64,000 nt of DNA from NCBI GenBank assembly GCA_963969345.1, contig OZ017767.1, positions 7,778,739-7,842,738 on the forward strand, in the 5' to 3' direction. This DNA is from Turbatrix aceti. Its lineage: Eukaryota > Nematoda > Chromadorea > Rhabditida > Panagrolaimidae. The notes below the pieces were generated by a model that saw only the letters and a program-made list of their open reading frames with translations, made no database searches and was not told the origin of the DNA. This document shows positions 1 to 12,522 of the stretch, one piece after another (the stretch's first letter is position 1; every line of letters starts with the position of its first letter). The position numbers and the translations under genes were made by a program.

Positions 1-3000
1 CATCTGTTAACCGAAGTTAAAACGACTGCAAAAGCATCACAGAAAAAATGCATGCGTCGGATGCATCAGGTGCTTCTAAATATTATTTTTGGGCACGCGC
101 TTCTGAAAACTATGTACAAAAGCTGGCAGCACAATATTCGTTCCTTTTTTGGAGTCTTGTCTTGGCATTTGAAAAATGGTGCACCATATTTAGGAAAAAT
201 CATCTGCACCTGGATGACCGGTCAGGTAGCGGAGCTCGTGCGCGTGATTATTTATGAAATATAATATTTAGTTCCTTTTTTGAAAATGCCAAAATGAGAA
301 AAATGGGAAATTAAAGGTCAAAGTGCACCGTATCTTAATTCGTGATTAAAAGTGGCACGTGAGTTAAATACCGTAATCTTTACCGTCATCGAGTTTAAAA
401 AATTTGAAAAAATGCAATTTAGAATTTTTATAAAAAAAACATTTTATACAATTTTTTTAAACCTCAAAAAAATTTTTTTGTTTGAAAAAATAAACTTAAG
501 AGCAGCTTGAGCGACTTTTACGATTAAAAATAAATCACAGAACACTCTGCAACCATCGATGAATGTATCTAAATATGATCAGCATCATTCATCCCTCTCC
601 AACCCCCTCCAGTCAGTCCAATGTTGATCAAAACATATTTAGTACCTAAATATCTCTATTTAAAAAATCGCGAACCTGAACGAACACAAAAGGAATGTCA
701 TCTATGCAAAAAAATATGTACATAGATGACGAAGAAAAAGAATAAAATGTACTATGCGCTCGTTTGTTCTATCGATGGGGTTGGTTATTTGTTCGCTCCC
801 CGCGTCACGACAACCCATTCTGGGTCTCCTGTGTTTGGACATCTGCGCGTCTCATCTCCCTCAGGCGGTGTCAGACCGGGACCAGACGTCGGGAACGACG
901 ACCCCCAGCATCAATACATGAGTCTTTTTTTTTGCTTCTGGAAGGCACGTGGAGGCGCGGGATGTTCCGCATGGATGACGAATTAGGACAAAGTACGTAT
1001 ATTTATTATCGAAAAATATGCTTTTCATATTCTATCTATTTTTGACTTGGATCCTCGAAAAAAACTTATATAGAATACAAACGAGGAAGAACAGAAATGA
1101 AAGCTCCAAATGAGTAAAATGAAAAACAGAAATTTATAATAAGTTCTTGTAAAAAAAATAAATTCAAATAAGAGTGCCCGGAAAACTAAAAAAACAGACA
1201 AAAACAAATTTCAAAAGGATAGACTAACACAAAATACAACAATTAAAAATTTATGAAGCATCTATCTACGAAGTTTTACGGTAGCTTTGACGTAAGTAAG
1301 ACAGGGCAACAAATGTGATCACTGATTTTTTAATTGTTTTTGGTTTTGAACTTTGAAGTGGGTTTTTTTGGGCCGGGTGGTATTTTATAAAAAAACGTTT
1401 TTCTTTGTGGATTGTTAAAGAAAAAAAAATTTTTTTGCAACAATTTTTTTCACATCAAAAATGTTGAATTGCTTCCAAAAACCGAAGGCGTGAAACAATT
1501 TGAACAATTTCCGTCAAAGTGCAAAATGCATAATTCATTCACCCACCTTTTTTGCTATTCAAAGAGTTGTTCAAAATTTTATGCACATCTACGTCAAACT
1601 TTTACCAAATTGAAAATTTGACCTCCATTGTCACCAATTCATTCAGTTAAGTTCCAACAAAAGCGACCAACAAAGCTTTTAGACCAACTTTTTATCATTA
1701 AAATATGTACGTCGCCGGAGAGAACAAAATACAGTCATTGTACATAATTTGTTCCGGAATTATTCATTTTATTCAACAAAAAAATATTTATAATAATAGT
1801 TTCATAATCAGGTGCCCCGCAAAAATTATTCCAATGAGCAAAAGTAAAAAGTTGTGAAACACAAAAAATTATAATGGTAATATTCGTTCTCGAACAAAAT
1901 TAATGCGCATAACTTTTTTTAAAACTTTCGAGTGCAAATCCAAAAAAAAAATGCAGACTGAAGATTACCGACCAAAAATGTATCCAAGTAGCCTTAAAAA
2001 ATTAAGAAATCAAAAATTGTCTTTTTTTATTATCAGAAAAAACCTTTTTTTACTTTTTTGCTGTCTTTCCGTTCGATTTTGCATGGACATCAAAAATTAT
2101 TTATTTGCACTGACGGTCATCATTAGTTTGCGCGTCAGCTGATGGCGGTGGCGGTGGTGACCAGGCCTAATTGAGGCCGAGAGGAGCTGCAGCCGGCGTC
2201 CCTCCTGCCCCACAAGTTCGAAAAATAAATATGTGGCAAAATAGCCGTGTGCCTTCTGATCCCTTGCGTACGGCTCGGACCAGAAAAAATAAATAGAAAG
2301 GTGGCCGACTAATTTGATGTGAAAGAGTAAGACAATTATAAATACATACGAAAGCCATTACTCATGATTATAACAGTCGTGGGCGAAGGAGCAAACATTG
2401 GAGTTGCATGATGGCAAGTAAGGGGAGAGAGTACGGTAGAAGTCAGTCCGGTCAGATGTGGCATGAGTCCCAAAAAGTGTGTGCAAGTGGAAAAAAAGTT
2501 AAAGCGCAAAAATGGTGAACTTTAATGGTGTAAAAAAATTTGGTAAAAAAATTCAAAATTTTTTTTTCGATTTAATTTTCCGAAAATTTAAAAAATACAA
2601 TTTTTTCTCTCTTTAAACTGAAATTTAACAAATTTAGTGTAATTTTAAAAACACGTGTGCAAACAAATTCGTTTTGTAAAAAAATTTTGATTCGTGAAAA
2701 ATTTGAAATTAAAAAAAATCGAAATTTTAGAAAATTTTAAATTTTACTAAATAAAATTCGAAATTTTAGAAACTACAATTTCAGAAATTTTCAAATCTTG
2801 CCGAATAATAAAAAAGTACAAACTGTTTTTGTTTTTCTACTGCATGTTGGCAAATTTAATAATTTTTTAATAAAAAAATGAGCAAATAAACTAAATTTCA
2901 GCAGCTTCCAGAAAAATGTAAACCAAACAAAAAAAGCAGCTCAAAATTTGTTTTTCGACCAAAGACGACCCTACTTGAACTTTCTAAACCCGTAAAAATA

Positions 3001-6000
3001 TGACAAATGTTCAAAAAGTCCGTTCGCAACCCAAAACGGGTTTCCTAAGCCGCTGCAGCCCCCAGTCCGCCGCTGCAAAGGCTACAGTTCATTTTTCAAA
3101 AAAAAGGCAAACAGGGAAGCAGAAACCTGCCAAAACGGAAAATTTTACTACTCGGCGAGAAAACAAACAAATGTAAATACAAAATAAAAAACAAATTGGC
3201 GTATAAACGAGTAGATAGGATTGCAGTGAACAAACCCGTCACCAGGGAATTACGAGCAGACTAAAGTTGATGGGAAAAAAAAGTTGGGTTCGTGGTCGAA
3301 AGCGAAGGGGTTTGTTGTTTATCCGGAGGTCGATGACCAATTCTGGTAGGGCTGCAGAAAATGTTGCTTACGGGAAAAAAAACAAGTATTTTTTCAAAAA
3401 GGGTTGGAAGTTGCAAGACGAAACTGCTCAGTCCAGAGGGTGACAAAATATACTGTAAAAATATTTATCGCGTGCACTAATTTATTTTCTAGCGGGAGAA
3501 AATCAGAAATAAATATAATAAATAAAAAATAAAATTGTGTTTAACAAATGCGTTTTTACACGTCATTTTCCCCTTTTTTGGAACACGTGATGGCAGATTC
3601 GGTGGAACGGTTGATACTAGAGTCACCAAAAAACTCACATCAGAAAAAAAATCAACATAGGTATTTTTAAAATAAATTTAATTTGCAACGCTGGAAATTT
3701 CCGTTACAAAAATATGTACATAAAATTTTTGCAAAAAAAAATTAAAAATAGTAATCATAAAATTTGATTTCCCCAGACCAGAAGTCAGTACCACGCTCAC
3801 CTGCGGTTAATCCATCCACCACAGAAGCCAAAATAAACTCTGACTGAGCGAGTAAATGGTAAAACGAAGGCCTCCGCACAGGACACAGGGCAAAGGGCAA
3901 AAGACAATCTCACCTGTCTTCTGAATACTATTTAGCCTGCGTGCACTTGGAGAATGCCAGAATGAGAGACTCTCACATCAGCCATCTGTGTCGGTCAATG
4001 CACAAAACAGAGGAGGGGTGCAAAAATGTTCGCTCGCTATCAGCTAAAAAACATATTTATTTGCATGTAAAAAAATATGTTTTTATTTTTAAAAATGTAT
4101 GCAAAAATTGCAGCATTTTGAGATTTTGTAAATAATTATTATTTCTCGTGGGAGAAAAAAAATTGGATTATAAATCAAGTATTTACTATATATTTGTGCA
4201 CTTTCGCAACGCTAAAAAAAATCAAAATCGTTAAAAAGTATAAAATATAAATTTTTATTTTTTATTTTTCAAAATCTGGCATTAATTATTTTATTTCTTA
4301 ATTATTAAAGTGGTGATTCTCATTTGGTCAAAAGTTTGCCAAATTTATTATTCATAAAAAAAAGAAAAAAGTTTTTAAAAATTCAAAAAAATACATAATG
4401 AAAACATCAGATACTGTATTTATTATCTAGACAAAGTTTCACAAAAAAAAGTCCCAAAAGCTCTACTTTCTCGTCTAAAAATGCCAAACAAATCAAAAAC
4501 CACACTTTTTTCTTAATTTTTGCATAAAACAGTCCAAAAAGGTATATTTATTGCCAAGCTACAAAGTCTAACTTTTTTTTGGTGCCTTCCTGCCATGGGA
4601 ACGAACATTACTTTCCCAAACGACAAGCATCACAGAAAAAAATTTCCCAAGCGTCCCAGAACCCCAGATCCCATCCCACGCGTCCACCACAAAGCCTCCT
4701 TTTCAACCAGGTAGCAAGGTGATTGATTCAGCATCCAAACCACCCCACCGGCCACCTGCCACCGGCATTCGCACAGTTTCCCAAAAAAGAATGCATTATT
4801 CTCTTCGCTTCACCTCTAAAAACCAAAAAAAAAAATCTTGAAGGTCAAAAAGCAAAAAGTTCCAGCAGAAAACATGAAACACCACCGGCTCATTGGCGTA
4901 CGTGATCGGGAGAAAAATATTTAGTTACGGAATTCCAAAGTACGGCAATCAAACGCTCCACTGACTTTGAAGGAGCTCAATTTAGGCGTGAAAAAATCGC
5001 CTCCATGACACGATGCCGCGTTTTTTGCCTCGAAGAAAGCGTCATGTAAGAAAGGGAAATAAATGTGTGAAACACTGTAAAGACCAAAATTCGTAAATTT
5101 AGAAGGGTGAAAGGAAAAAATGTACAAAAACTTTGAGAAAACAAGGTGTTGCAATTGTTGACGTTTGAGCCACAATTTTTGGGCATGCGGACGTATTTAC
5201 AAATAAATATGTATGTTTTGCAACTTTTTTTGTAACTAAGTTTCCAAAAATAAGAAAAGGAAAATAGAAATAAAAAATTCAAATTTTTTTTTTCTGTAAA
5301 AACATTCAAAAATATTTTTTTTTGACACACGGTGTACTTTACTCGTCATTTTTTCAAAAGGTAATACGTGAGAATTGCAAAAATCAAAAATAAGTCGTAG
5401 CAAAAAAATAAGAACCTGGTAACATGTTTGGTGCCAATTAGGGATATGCACGTTTCACGAGACCAGTGATACGTTCACCACAACCCTCGGAGACCAGCCA
5501 CTTATGACATTTACAACTCCGTGTCCTTATAATTTGACACCTGCTTGCCTTTACAACTTTGTTTTTCGAAAAAAAGGGAGGAAAACTCGAGTAATTCCAA
5601 TAAATGATGTAGTATTTTATGTATCGTCCAGGAAGAGTTTTTTCGAGGAAATCAAAAACCAGCGTTTTTGGTAGTAAAAAAAAGCAAGATTTTTTTTACT
5701 GGAATTTTATTCGGGGAAAAAATGTTTGGAAACAAAGAAAAAAGGTCATTTTTCAAAAAAAAAATGAAGACAAAAATGAAGGAATATCAGTTTTCGAAAA
5801 AAAATTGGGAAACACCCTGCAACATGAAAAAGTGTAACGGATACCTAAAAAAAACATAAAATGAAATACAATTTAGAATGGAGTTTAGTCTGTGATCTGC
5901 GTTTTGCAATAATTTTAGGAAATTGTGCATATTTTTCGTTTGTTTCAAAAATCTGGCCTTTTGAAAAAAATATTTTTTTCTATTTTTTTCGTTTTTTTTT

Positions 6001-6783
6001 TCAAAAAAATACTTTGGTTTTTTGGTAAAAAAAGTTCAACAAGAAAATTTTTTAAAATTCGTTGAAACAGTATTATTTTTGTTTTTTTTTATTTTTGACT
6101 TTCTTCAATCTCAAATCTACAGTATTCCACCACCCTCATCAAGCGTGCACAGAGATTACCACTCCTGTACCAAGTCTAAAAAAGGCTCGTATATATACTT
6201 TCCGCCTTCCGAGACTTCCCATCCCAGAAATGGCGCGAACTGTGCCCAAGAGTCTGCACGACCCTCAGGCGATGAACACGTGCGAGAAAAACTTGGAACA
6301 ATCGAGCTTTTCGAGAGGAAAGAACAACCATTCATGACAAATTGCTTGCAAGTTGCCAGAGGCGGCAAAGCGACGAACGTGCTCTCTTCCACGTTCCGCG
6401 CCGAAACTGTTATTAAAATAGAAAATTCATTTGTACGTTTTTTGACGTGGCAGACGCGAAGAAAAAGTCTTGGAGGGATAAAGGATTACTGGTCGTCGAA
6501 GTCTGTAGAGTACCGGGGCCGGATATGAGTTATGACCTCGAGCGAAGGACATTCAAAGAGTTTACTTATCTGCTGGGCACGTAGTAGACAGACGAGACCG
6601 CTTTTGTGGACTTTTGACGGTAACAAAGTAAAAAAAAGGGGTAAAACACAGGTGAAACAAAGTATTCTGATCAGAAAAAAATATGAAAAGGATTAGACAA
6701 ACGTCAGTCGACGGCAGAATTTTTTCTTTATTTTTTTATGGCTTAAAGAAAAAAATATCGTATCAGTTTCCGTCGTGAGTATA
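1..6783. other. Gene-poor AT-rich stretch
   Basis: I see no supportable gene here. Open frames are short and composition-driven, with many A and T runs. One frame at 6022-6528 stays open for 168 codons and has an acceptor-like CTACAG near 6120, but its start lies in a T-rich tract and it resembles no family I know, so I do not call it. No RNA gene was recognised. Confidence 0.5.
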
Positions 6784-6791
6784 CTTATGTC

Positions 6792-7250
6792 CAGGGATGG
6801 GCCAATAGCCGTTTTTTTTGTTCTCGAACGAACACGAACATTTTGTTTATTTTGTTTGAGAAATCGAACGAACGCGAACATTTTTGTAAGTGTTTGCGAA
6901 CGAACAACGAACACATTTTTAGCATACTTTATACAAAATTTTGTCCAAACTGGGCATAAAAACGTAAACTTCGGTCCTATGCATTTTTACGTTTTTGGTG
7001 ACAGTTTTTCTACACTTTTTATTGTCAAAGGCAATTGACACTATTTGCCATGTTTGGAAAAATAACATCAATTTCGGCGCCATTAAACTGATTTTACCTA
7101 AATTGTTGTTCGTTTTATCTGTTCGAAAAATTTATCTTTGTTCGCGAACGAATTCGAACAAAGCAAATCTGTTCTCGAACGAACATGAACGCAAAAATTT
7201 GAATTTGTTCGAGAACAAATCGAACACGAACGAACGTTCGCCCATTCTTG
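6792..7250. mobile_element. Non-autonomous hAT-like miniature element, GAAC-motif family
   Basis: Imperfect 11-bp terminal inverted repeats: CAGGGATGGGC at the left and GCCCATTCTTG at the right. The flanks carry a near-perfect 8-bp target duplication, CTTATGTC at 6784-6791 and CTCATGTC at 7251-7258 (7 of 8). Both ends are packed with CGAACGAAC and GAACGTTCG motifs in both orientations. There is no coding capacity. An 8-bp duplication and a CA..TG terminus are hallmarks of hAT elements. A decayed relative in opposite orientation lies in an intron of the DDX28-like gene. Confidence 0.75.
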
Positions 7251-7258
7251 CTCATGTC

Positions 7259-8725
7259 AATACAAAGAGGGTGGACCACTTGAACGACGCGAACATGAAG
7301 CGCAGGGGCCGGTGGAACAAAAAAAAGAAGAAGAAGTATTATAGTACAAAGAGCCCTCAAGAACACACGCTGGCACGTAAAAAGAATGCTGCTTTGAATA
7401 TCGGTATCGGTGGCTGGCATCTTCACTGGGACGCTGACGTGCCAAACCGTTCTGACGCAAGTGGCAAAAAAACACATTTTTAGGCATGAAAAAACGATCA
7501 AGATTTTAATTTAAAAATTCGACCAGGGAACCCCAAAAAACACGGGAGGCAGGCAAATCGGAATGCAAAGAAAAATACAAGTACTAATTCTGACCGGGGA
7601 GTTATTTTGACCATCAAGTGAGATGCCGGCCGGCCTCTCCCTCAGGGCATGTTTACAAAATCCGTGTTTGTTTTTTTTTGTGAACGCATGCGGAGATGAG
7701 CAGATACCCGGTAAACCAGAGATGCCCAAAAAAGGAACGTTACAATGAAATTTTTTTGTTAGATTTTTTTTTGCTATTTTTACACTTTTTCTAAGAAAAT
7801 TTTACAAAAACTGTACAAATTTTTTCTTACATCGGAAATGTATGAAAAAAAACACAAAAAAACGTATGTATTTAAAATTATTTCTGGCATCGCAAAAATA
7901 AAAAAAAAGTTTACACACAAATGTAAAATTTTTTCTTACATTTTTATAAGTTTATTACAAAAATAAATTCAGTGTATGGTTACTTGGAAAACGTCAGTTA
8001 CGGTCACCAAATTCTTCAAAGTCGCATCGCTTTCCTATTTGTGGCACTGGAATGAAAAGAATTTGTACTGAAATTCTTCCTAATCGACGTAAAAGAAATT
8101 ATGCACTTTAGAGGCACTTGGGAGCATTACTCATGAAACCGGAGGCGATGGAACGTAAAAACAGACTTTCTCTGCTCGTGTTATCGTTGTGCGTGATGTT
8201 TGTAGTTGGATTCTGCACAAATTGCAAAATAACATCTCTGCTAACATTGGCATCAAAAGTGCAAACTTTTTAGCACCAAAGAAGCCTCATTTGCGCAATT
8301 GTGGCAGAAAATCATGTAAACGGAAGCGTACAATACGGTATTCATAGAACAAAGCGGTGAGAAGAAAGAGAGGATTACGTGACCTTCGCTCCGGCTTTTC
8401 AGAAAGCTTAGGTAAAAAAAACACTATCGTATTATTGTCTGGCATACCGTTATTATTGTCTTTTTCAAAAAAAGAGATTGTCACTAAAGCATACAAAGAA
8501 TAACCTCCAGACATAATTTATACAGTAAAAAAATATCAATGCCAAACAAAACAATCGTTGCAAGAAAAAAATTCAAAAACAAGTCATATTTCACCATTTT
8601 TTACGTTTCGCAAAATTCAGGGTTCCCGACGCGAAAAAAATTCATCGGCGAGTTTTCCGTTTTTCTTGATGAACGCTTCAAAGTGAAACTTCGCTTTTTT
8701 TGTTGCTTTTATAAGGACCGTTGTT
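7259..8725. other. Spacer without a recognised gene
   Basis: AT-rich spacer between the miniature element and the USP39 start. No family-like reading frame or RNA gene was seen. The USP39 promoter is presumably here, but no clear core promoter motif was identified. Confidence 0.4.
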
Positions 8726-11656
8726 ATGGGCCGAAAGAGACAGCATTCCAGAGATCAGGTTTGTGCTTTGCGTGAATCCGATGTCGTAGATGGTAATGTG
8801 ATATGGTTTAGAACGATTCAACACCCGCAAAACGGGAAGCGCTACGTGACGACGGCGCCAGTTCTGCTGTTGACGACAAACACACCAACGGAAATCGTGT
8901 CTCGAATGGCGGCGGTGAGTCTGAGGATGCTTTTTGATGATATATGATGTCTGGGAACTGTACAAGTACGGTTGATACTCTAAAAACTGTAGTTTTTATG
9001 AAAACGATCGAAAGTATCGTTACTCGAAGTAACATTTACGATATTACTTTTTTACTGTGGTTTTGCACTTTGGATGTTACTTTTCTGGTTGTTATGAATA
9101 TTATCGTTACTCGAAGTAACATTTACGATGTTTTTCTTACTTTTTTACGGTAGTTTTACAATTTGTACATTTTTAGCCTATTTTTTCGATATTTTTTACC
9201 CTTTACGTTGTTTTTGCCCATTTTTTTACAGTTTTTCAACCATTTCAGACACTCTGGAGGCATCCGCGTCTCAGCAAAAGCCAGCCCAGTCTGTGAAATC
9301 CGAACCTGTAGTCGAGGACGATGACGACGACGACGCGCCAGTCTGGGGCCCTCGACCAGGTGCTGGAGGTCAGAGTGGCTTCCGTCAGTGTCCCTACCTC
9401 GGCACCATTGACCGCGGCGTACTGGATTTTGATTTTGAAAAGCTGTGCTCCGTTTCGCTGTCCCACGTAAACTGTTACGCGTGCATGGTGTGTGGCAAGT
9501 ATTTCCAGGGCCGAGGCTCGAATACGCACGCTTTCACCCACGCTCTCGACGTCGATCACCGGGTTTACCTCAATCTCGCGACTCTCAAGTTTTACTGTCT
9601 CCCGGAGAATTACGAGATTTCGGATCCTTCGCTTGAGGATATCCAGTACGTACTCAAGCCAACGTACACGCAGGCGTTCATCAAGACGCTCAACAAGAAT
9701 ACAAAGCTGTCGATTGCGCATGACGGCACAAAGTATTACCCGGGCATCGTGGGCCTAAACAACATCAAGGCAAATGACTACGCCAATGTTGTTTTCCACG
9801 CGCTCAGCCAGATTCCTCCGCTGAGAGATTATTTTCTCAGGGAGGAAAACTACCTGTCGATCAGCAAACCTCCGGGCGACAAACTTGGACAACTGCCCAG
9901 AAGGTTTGGAGAGCTGATCAGGAAACTCTGGAATCCGAGGGCCTTCAAAGCGCATGTTTCGCCCCATGAAGTCCTGCAGGCTGTGGTTATGTGCAGCAGC
10001 AAGCATTTCCAGATCATCAAGCAGAGTGAGTTTTTTTTAATGAAAAACACAAAAATGATGCCGAAATGACAAAAAAATGTCAAAACAAAAAGAAACGACG
10101 GAAAAGTAACGTTTCTTCAGATCAAAAATGTTACCTTTCTATTGTTACTTACGTTCGTTTTACCGTATTTCGAGTTAGTTTTATTACGATCAATATTTTC
10201 TTGTTAGGACTGCGTAAAAGTAACATACGATTATGTTGTAAAAAGTATTACTTTTCAATCCTTACTTTTTGAAATTGTCTTACTTTCGTTCATTTTACCG
10301 TATTCCAAGTATGTTTTTAACGATTTTTTCTTTTTTACTGTTTTTTTGTTAATTTTCTTGCTTTTTACGACTTTCATAGGTGTTTTACACTTTTTATATT
10401 TGTAGGCCGGCATTTAGATGGTTTTTAGGCCTCATAAATCGTTGAAAAATGTATTTTTGTGCTGGAAAATGCTAAAAAAAATAAAAATTTGACAAATTCT
10501 GTTTTTTGGATCATTTTGTTTGACCCGAACCAAATTCCAGGCGACGCAAACGAGTTCCTGACATTCCTGCTGAACAACCTCCACCTCTCGCTCAATGGCA
10601 CGAACAAGACGACATCTTCTATCATCTATCGAACATTCAGAGGCCGAATGCGGATATTCACCCGAAAAGTGGTTCCCGTCGATGCTTCCGACGAGGCGAG
10701 AAGGACACTTTTGGAATCTGAGGAATTCAAGGAGAAAGTTGAGGAAATTCCTTTCCTCAAACTGGCCATGGAGCTTCCTCCTCCACCGCTCTACCGGGAT
10801 GAGCTTCTGCAAAACGTCATCCCACAGGTGCCGCTAGGAACGCTGCTCGCTACTTTTAACGGGGAAACTGAAAAAGTGAGTTGTAGATTTTTTTGGAGTT
10901 TTTTTACCGAATTTTTATTTTATTAGGAGGTGAAAACGTACAACGCGAATTTCATCAAACGGTTCGAAATCACGAGACTTCCGGAATACCTCATCATAAC
11001 GTATAAGCGTTTCGAGAAAAATCGGTTCTTTGTCGAAAAAAATCCGACCATTGTCAATTTTCCGATCAGCAACGTGGATTTCTACGATTACCTGGCGGAC
11101 AACGCGAAGCCACTCCACCAGTTTACGACCTACGATCTAGTGTCCAACATCGTTCATGATGGTCAGCCCGATCACGGCACGTACAGGGTCCAGTGCATTC
11201 ATCAGGTGGGTTTTTTTGAACTTTGAATTCATGAAAAAGTGAAAATTGATACCAAGTTATGTTTTTGTCATCGTAAATCTAAAACACGAAAACTAACGTT
11301 TCCGTGTTCAATGAGGTCATTCATCGGTGACCATCACGCTTGTTTACCCATCAGTATTCGGGCGAACAAATTGTAAATATTAGAGAAAAGTTCCTGTTTA
11401 CGAATATTTATGTATGTATTTGCGAACATTTCACGTGCAAGTTTTTTTTTTTCAGGGAACAGGAAAATGGTTTGAACTTGAAAATCTCGACGTCAAGGAC
11501 ATCCTTCCTCAAATGATCACCCTGACCGAGAGTTACGTCCAAATCTGGCGTCTCAATCGAACAAAAACCCGGACAGAACGCATGGGCGAGTCTGATGCGG
11601 ATCTCCCCATCGATGCCAAGGCTGCCGGCGCGGGCGCTCCAACAGCTCCGAAATAA
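8726..11656 (+). CDS. usp39: USP39/SAD1-like U4/U6.U5 tri-snRNP factor, inactive ubiquitin-protease homologue
   Basis: Six exons by frame and similarity: 8726-8758, 8812-8914, 9249-10025, 10541-10875, 10927-11205, 11456-11656, giving 575 residues, close to the 565 of human USP39. After an acidic, disordered N-terminus (residues 1-90) comes a UBP-type zinc finger (about 93-190, with the CMVCGKYFQGRG core) and then a ubiquitin-hydrolase fold. At the catalytic position the sequence reads NIKANDYANVV, so the nucleophilic cysteine is replaced by Asp. This is the known USP39/Sad1 trait, so the protein acts as a scaffold in spliceosome assembly in the nucleus, not as a protease. The start was chosen because a 53-bp first intron joins MGRKRQHSRDQ in frame to the acidic region. 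AATAAA follows at 11701. Confidence 0.95.
9016..9129. repeat. Exact 27-bp direct repeat in USP39 intron 2
   Basis: Positions 9016-9042 and 9103-9129 are the same 27 bases (beginning ATCGTTACTCG, ending ATTTACGAT), 87 bp apart. The repeat contains the near-palindrome TTACTCGAAGTAA. AAGTAACAT and GTTAC motifs recur in USP39 intron 3, UVSSA intron 2, near 19.87 kb and near 49.08 kb. Confidence 0.85.
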
Positions 11657-11700
11657 TGAGGGAGGGCATTGATTAAAGTTGGTTGTTTATTATTGCGTTT

Positions 11701-11706
11701 AATAAA
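11701..11706 (+). terminator. Poly(A) signal of USP39
   Basis: Canonical AATAAA 45 bases after the stop codon of USP39, on the coding strand. Confidence 0.6.
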
Positions 11707-11744
11707 AAAGACGATTTGGAAATGTCGAGGATCCAAAAACTTTT

Positions 11745-12085
11745 ACTCGCCGGAAATTGGTTTTTTGACAATTTTTGGTACGTTGCAGCTAAAAAAACTA
11801 CGACAGCCGCGGCCGGGGTACAAGTTGATCGACGTAATTTTTGATGGAACATCCGAGAAAAATATAAAAATATAGGGTTATCACGTTAAAAAATGCCGAA
11901 AATCGAATTTAAAAAAAAACCACAATGGCAACATTGGTTTCGGCATTTTTCAAGGTGAAAACCCTATGTTTTTATATTTTTTTCGGATTCTCCATCCAAA
12001 ATTATGTCGATCAAATTCTAACTGCCGTAGTTTTTTTTAGCTACGACGTGCCAAAAATTGTCAAAAACGCGATTTCAGAAATGTC
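11745..12085. mobile_element. Foldback (palindromic) miniature element, copy 1
   Basis: The two halves are imperfect reverse complements over about 340 bp. Matched arm segments include GCCGAAAATCG against TTTCGGCATTTTTC, ATATAAAAATATAGGG against CCCTATGTTTTTATAT, and CTAAAAAAACTACG against CGTAGTTTTTTTTAG. Two related copies lie at 29229-29721 and 58425-58690. No coding capacity. Exact ends and target duplication were not resolved for this copy, which sits just past the USP39 poly(A) signal. Confidence 0.75.
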
Positions 12086-12522
12086 CAGCAAAAGTTACTT
12101 TTAAAAAAAAAAAAACTATGACAATGTCATTCTTTGTTGGTTCTTCCTGTTATGAACTTTTATCACGATTTTTGGGCTTTTTGGATTTTTACGCAACTTG
12201 GCATACAGAGAACAGTGCGTGGTGCAGATCATCTGCGGACTTGAAAAAAACAAACAAACTATTGTTGAAATATTTACAAAAATGTCAGCGTCCTTTGACA
12301 CATGCACTTTACTCGTTCGCGTCGCACCTGCAGAAAACGCACAGGTAAATCCATAGACGATAACATAACGGACAGGTTTTTTTATTATGACTTTTAAGTA
12401 TACGAAAAAGTTTGGGCATTAACAAAAAATCAGGGAAAAATATTTTTTATAGTCTAAGCGTGACTGTTCAATTGTTCAATTGTATTTATGAAAAAAATGA
12501 GTCCTATAAAATCCTACTGGGA
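12086..12522. other. Short spacer, nothing recognised
   Basis: AT-rich sequence between the foldback element and the convergent minus-strand gene. No gene or signal that I can support. Confidence 0.4.

Noticed and set aside
6022..6528. 168-codon open frame on the + strand
   Set aside because: It starts in a T-rich tract, resembles no family, and codon use is composition-driven. It could hold a real exon after 6120 but there is no support.
8760..8947. Continuation of the MGRKRQHSRDQ frame past 8758
   Set aside because: Read through, it cannot join the 9249 exon without a stop. Splicing 8758 to 8812 restores frame and a USP39-like disordered segment.
9128..9248. In-frame upstream ATG for USP39 at 9128
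   Set aside because: The added residues are Phe-rich translations of a T-rich intron. Splicing 8914 to 9249 gives a sensible acidic N-terminus in the same frame.
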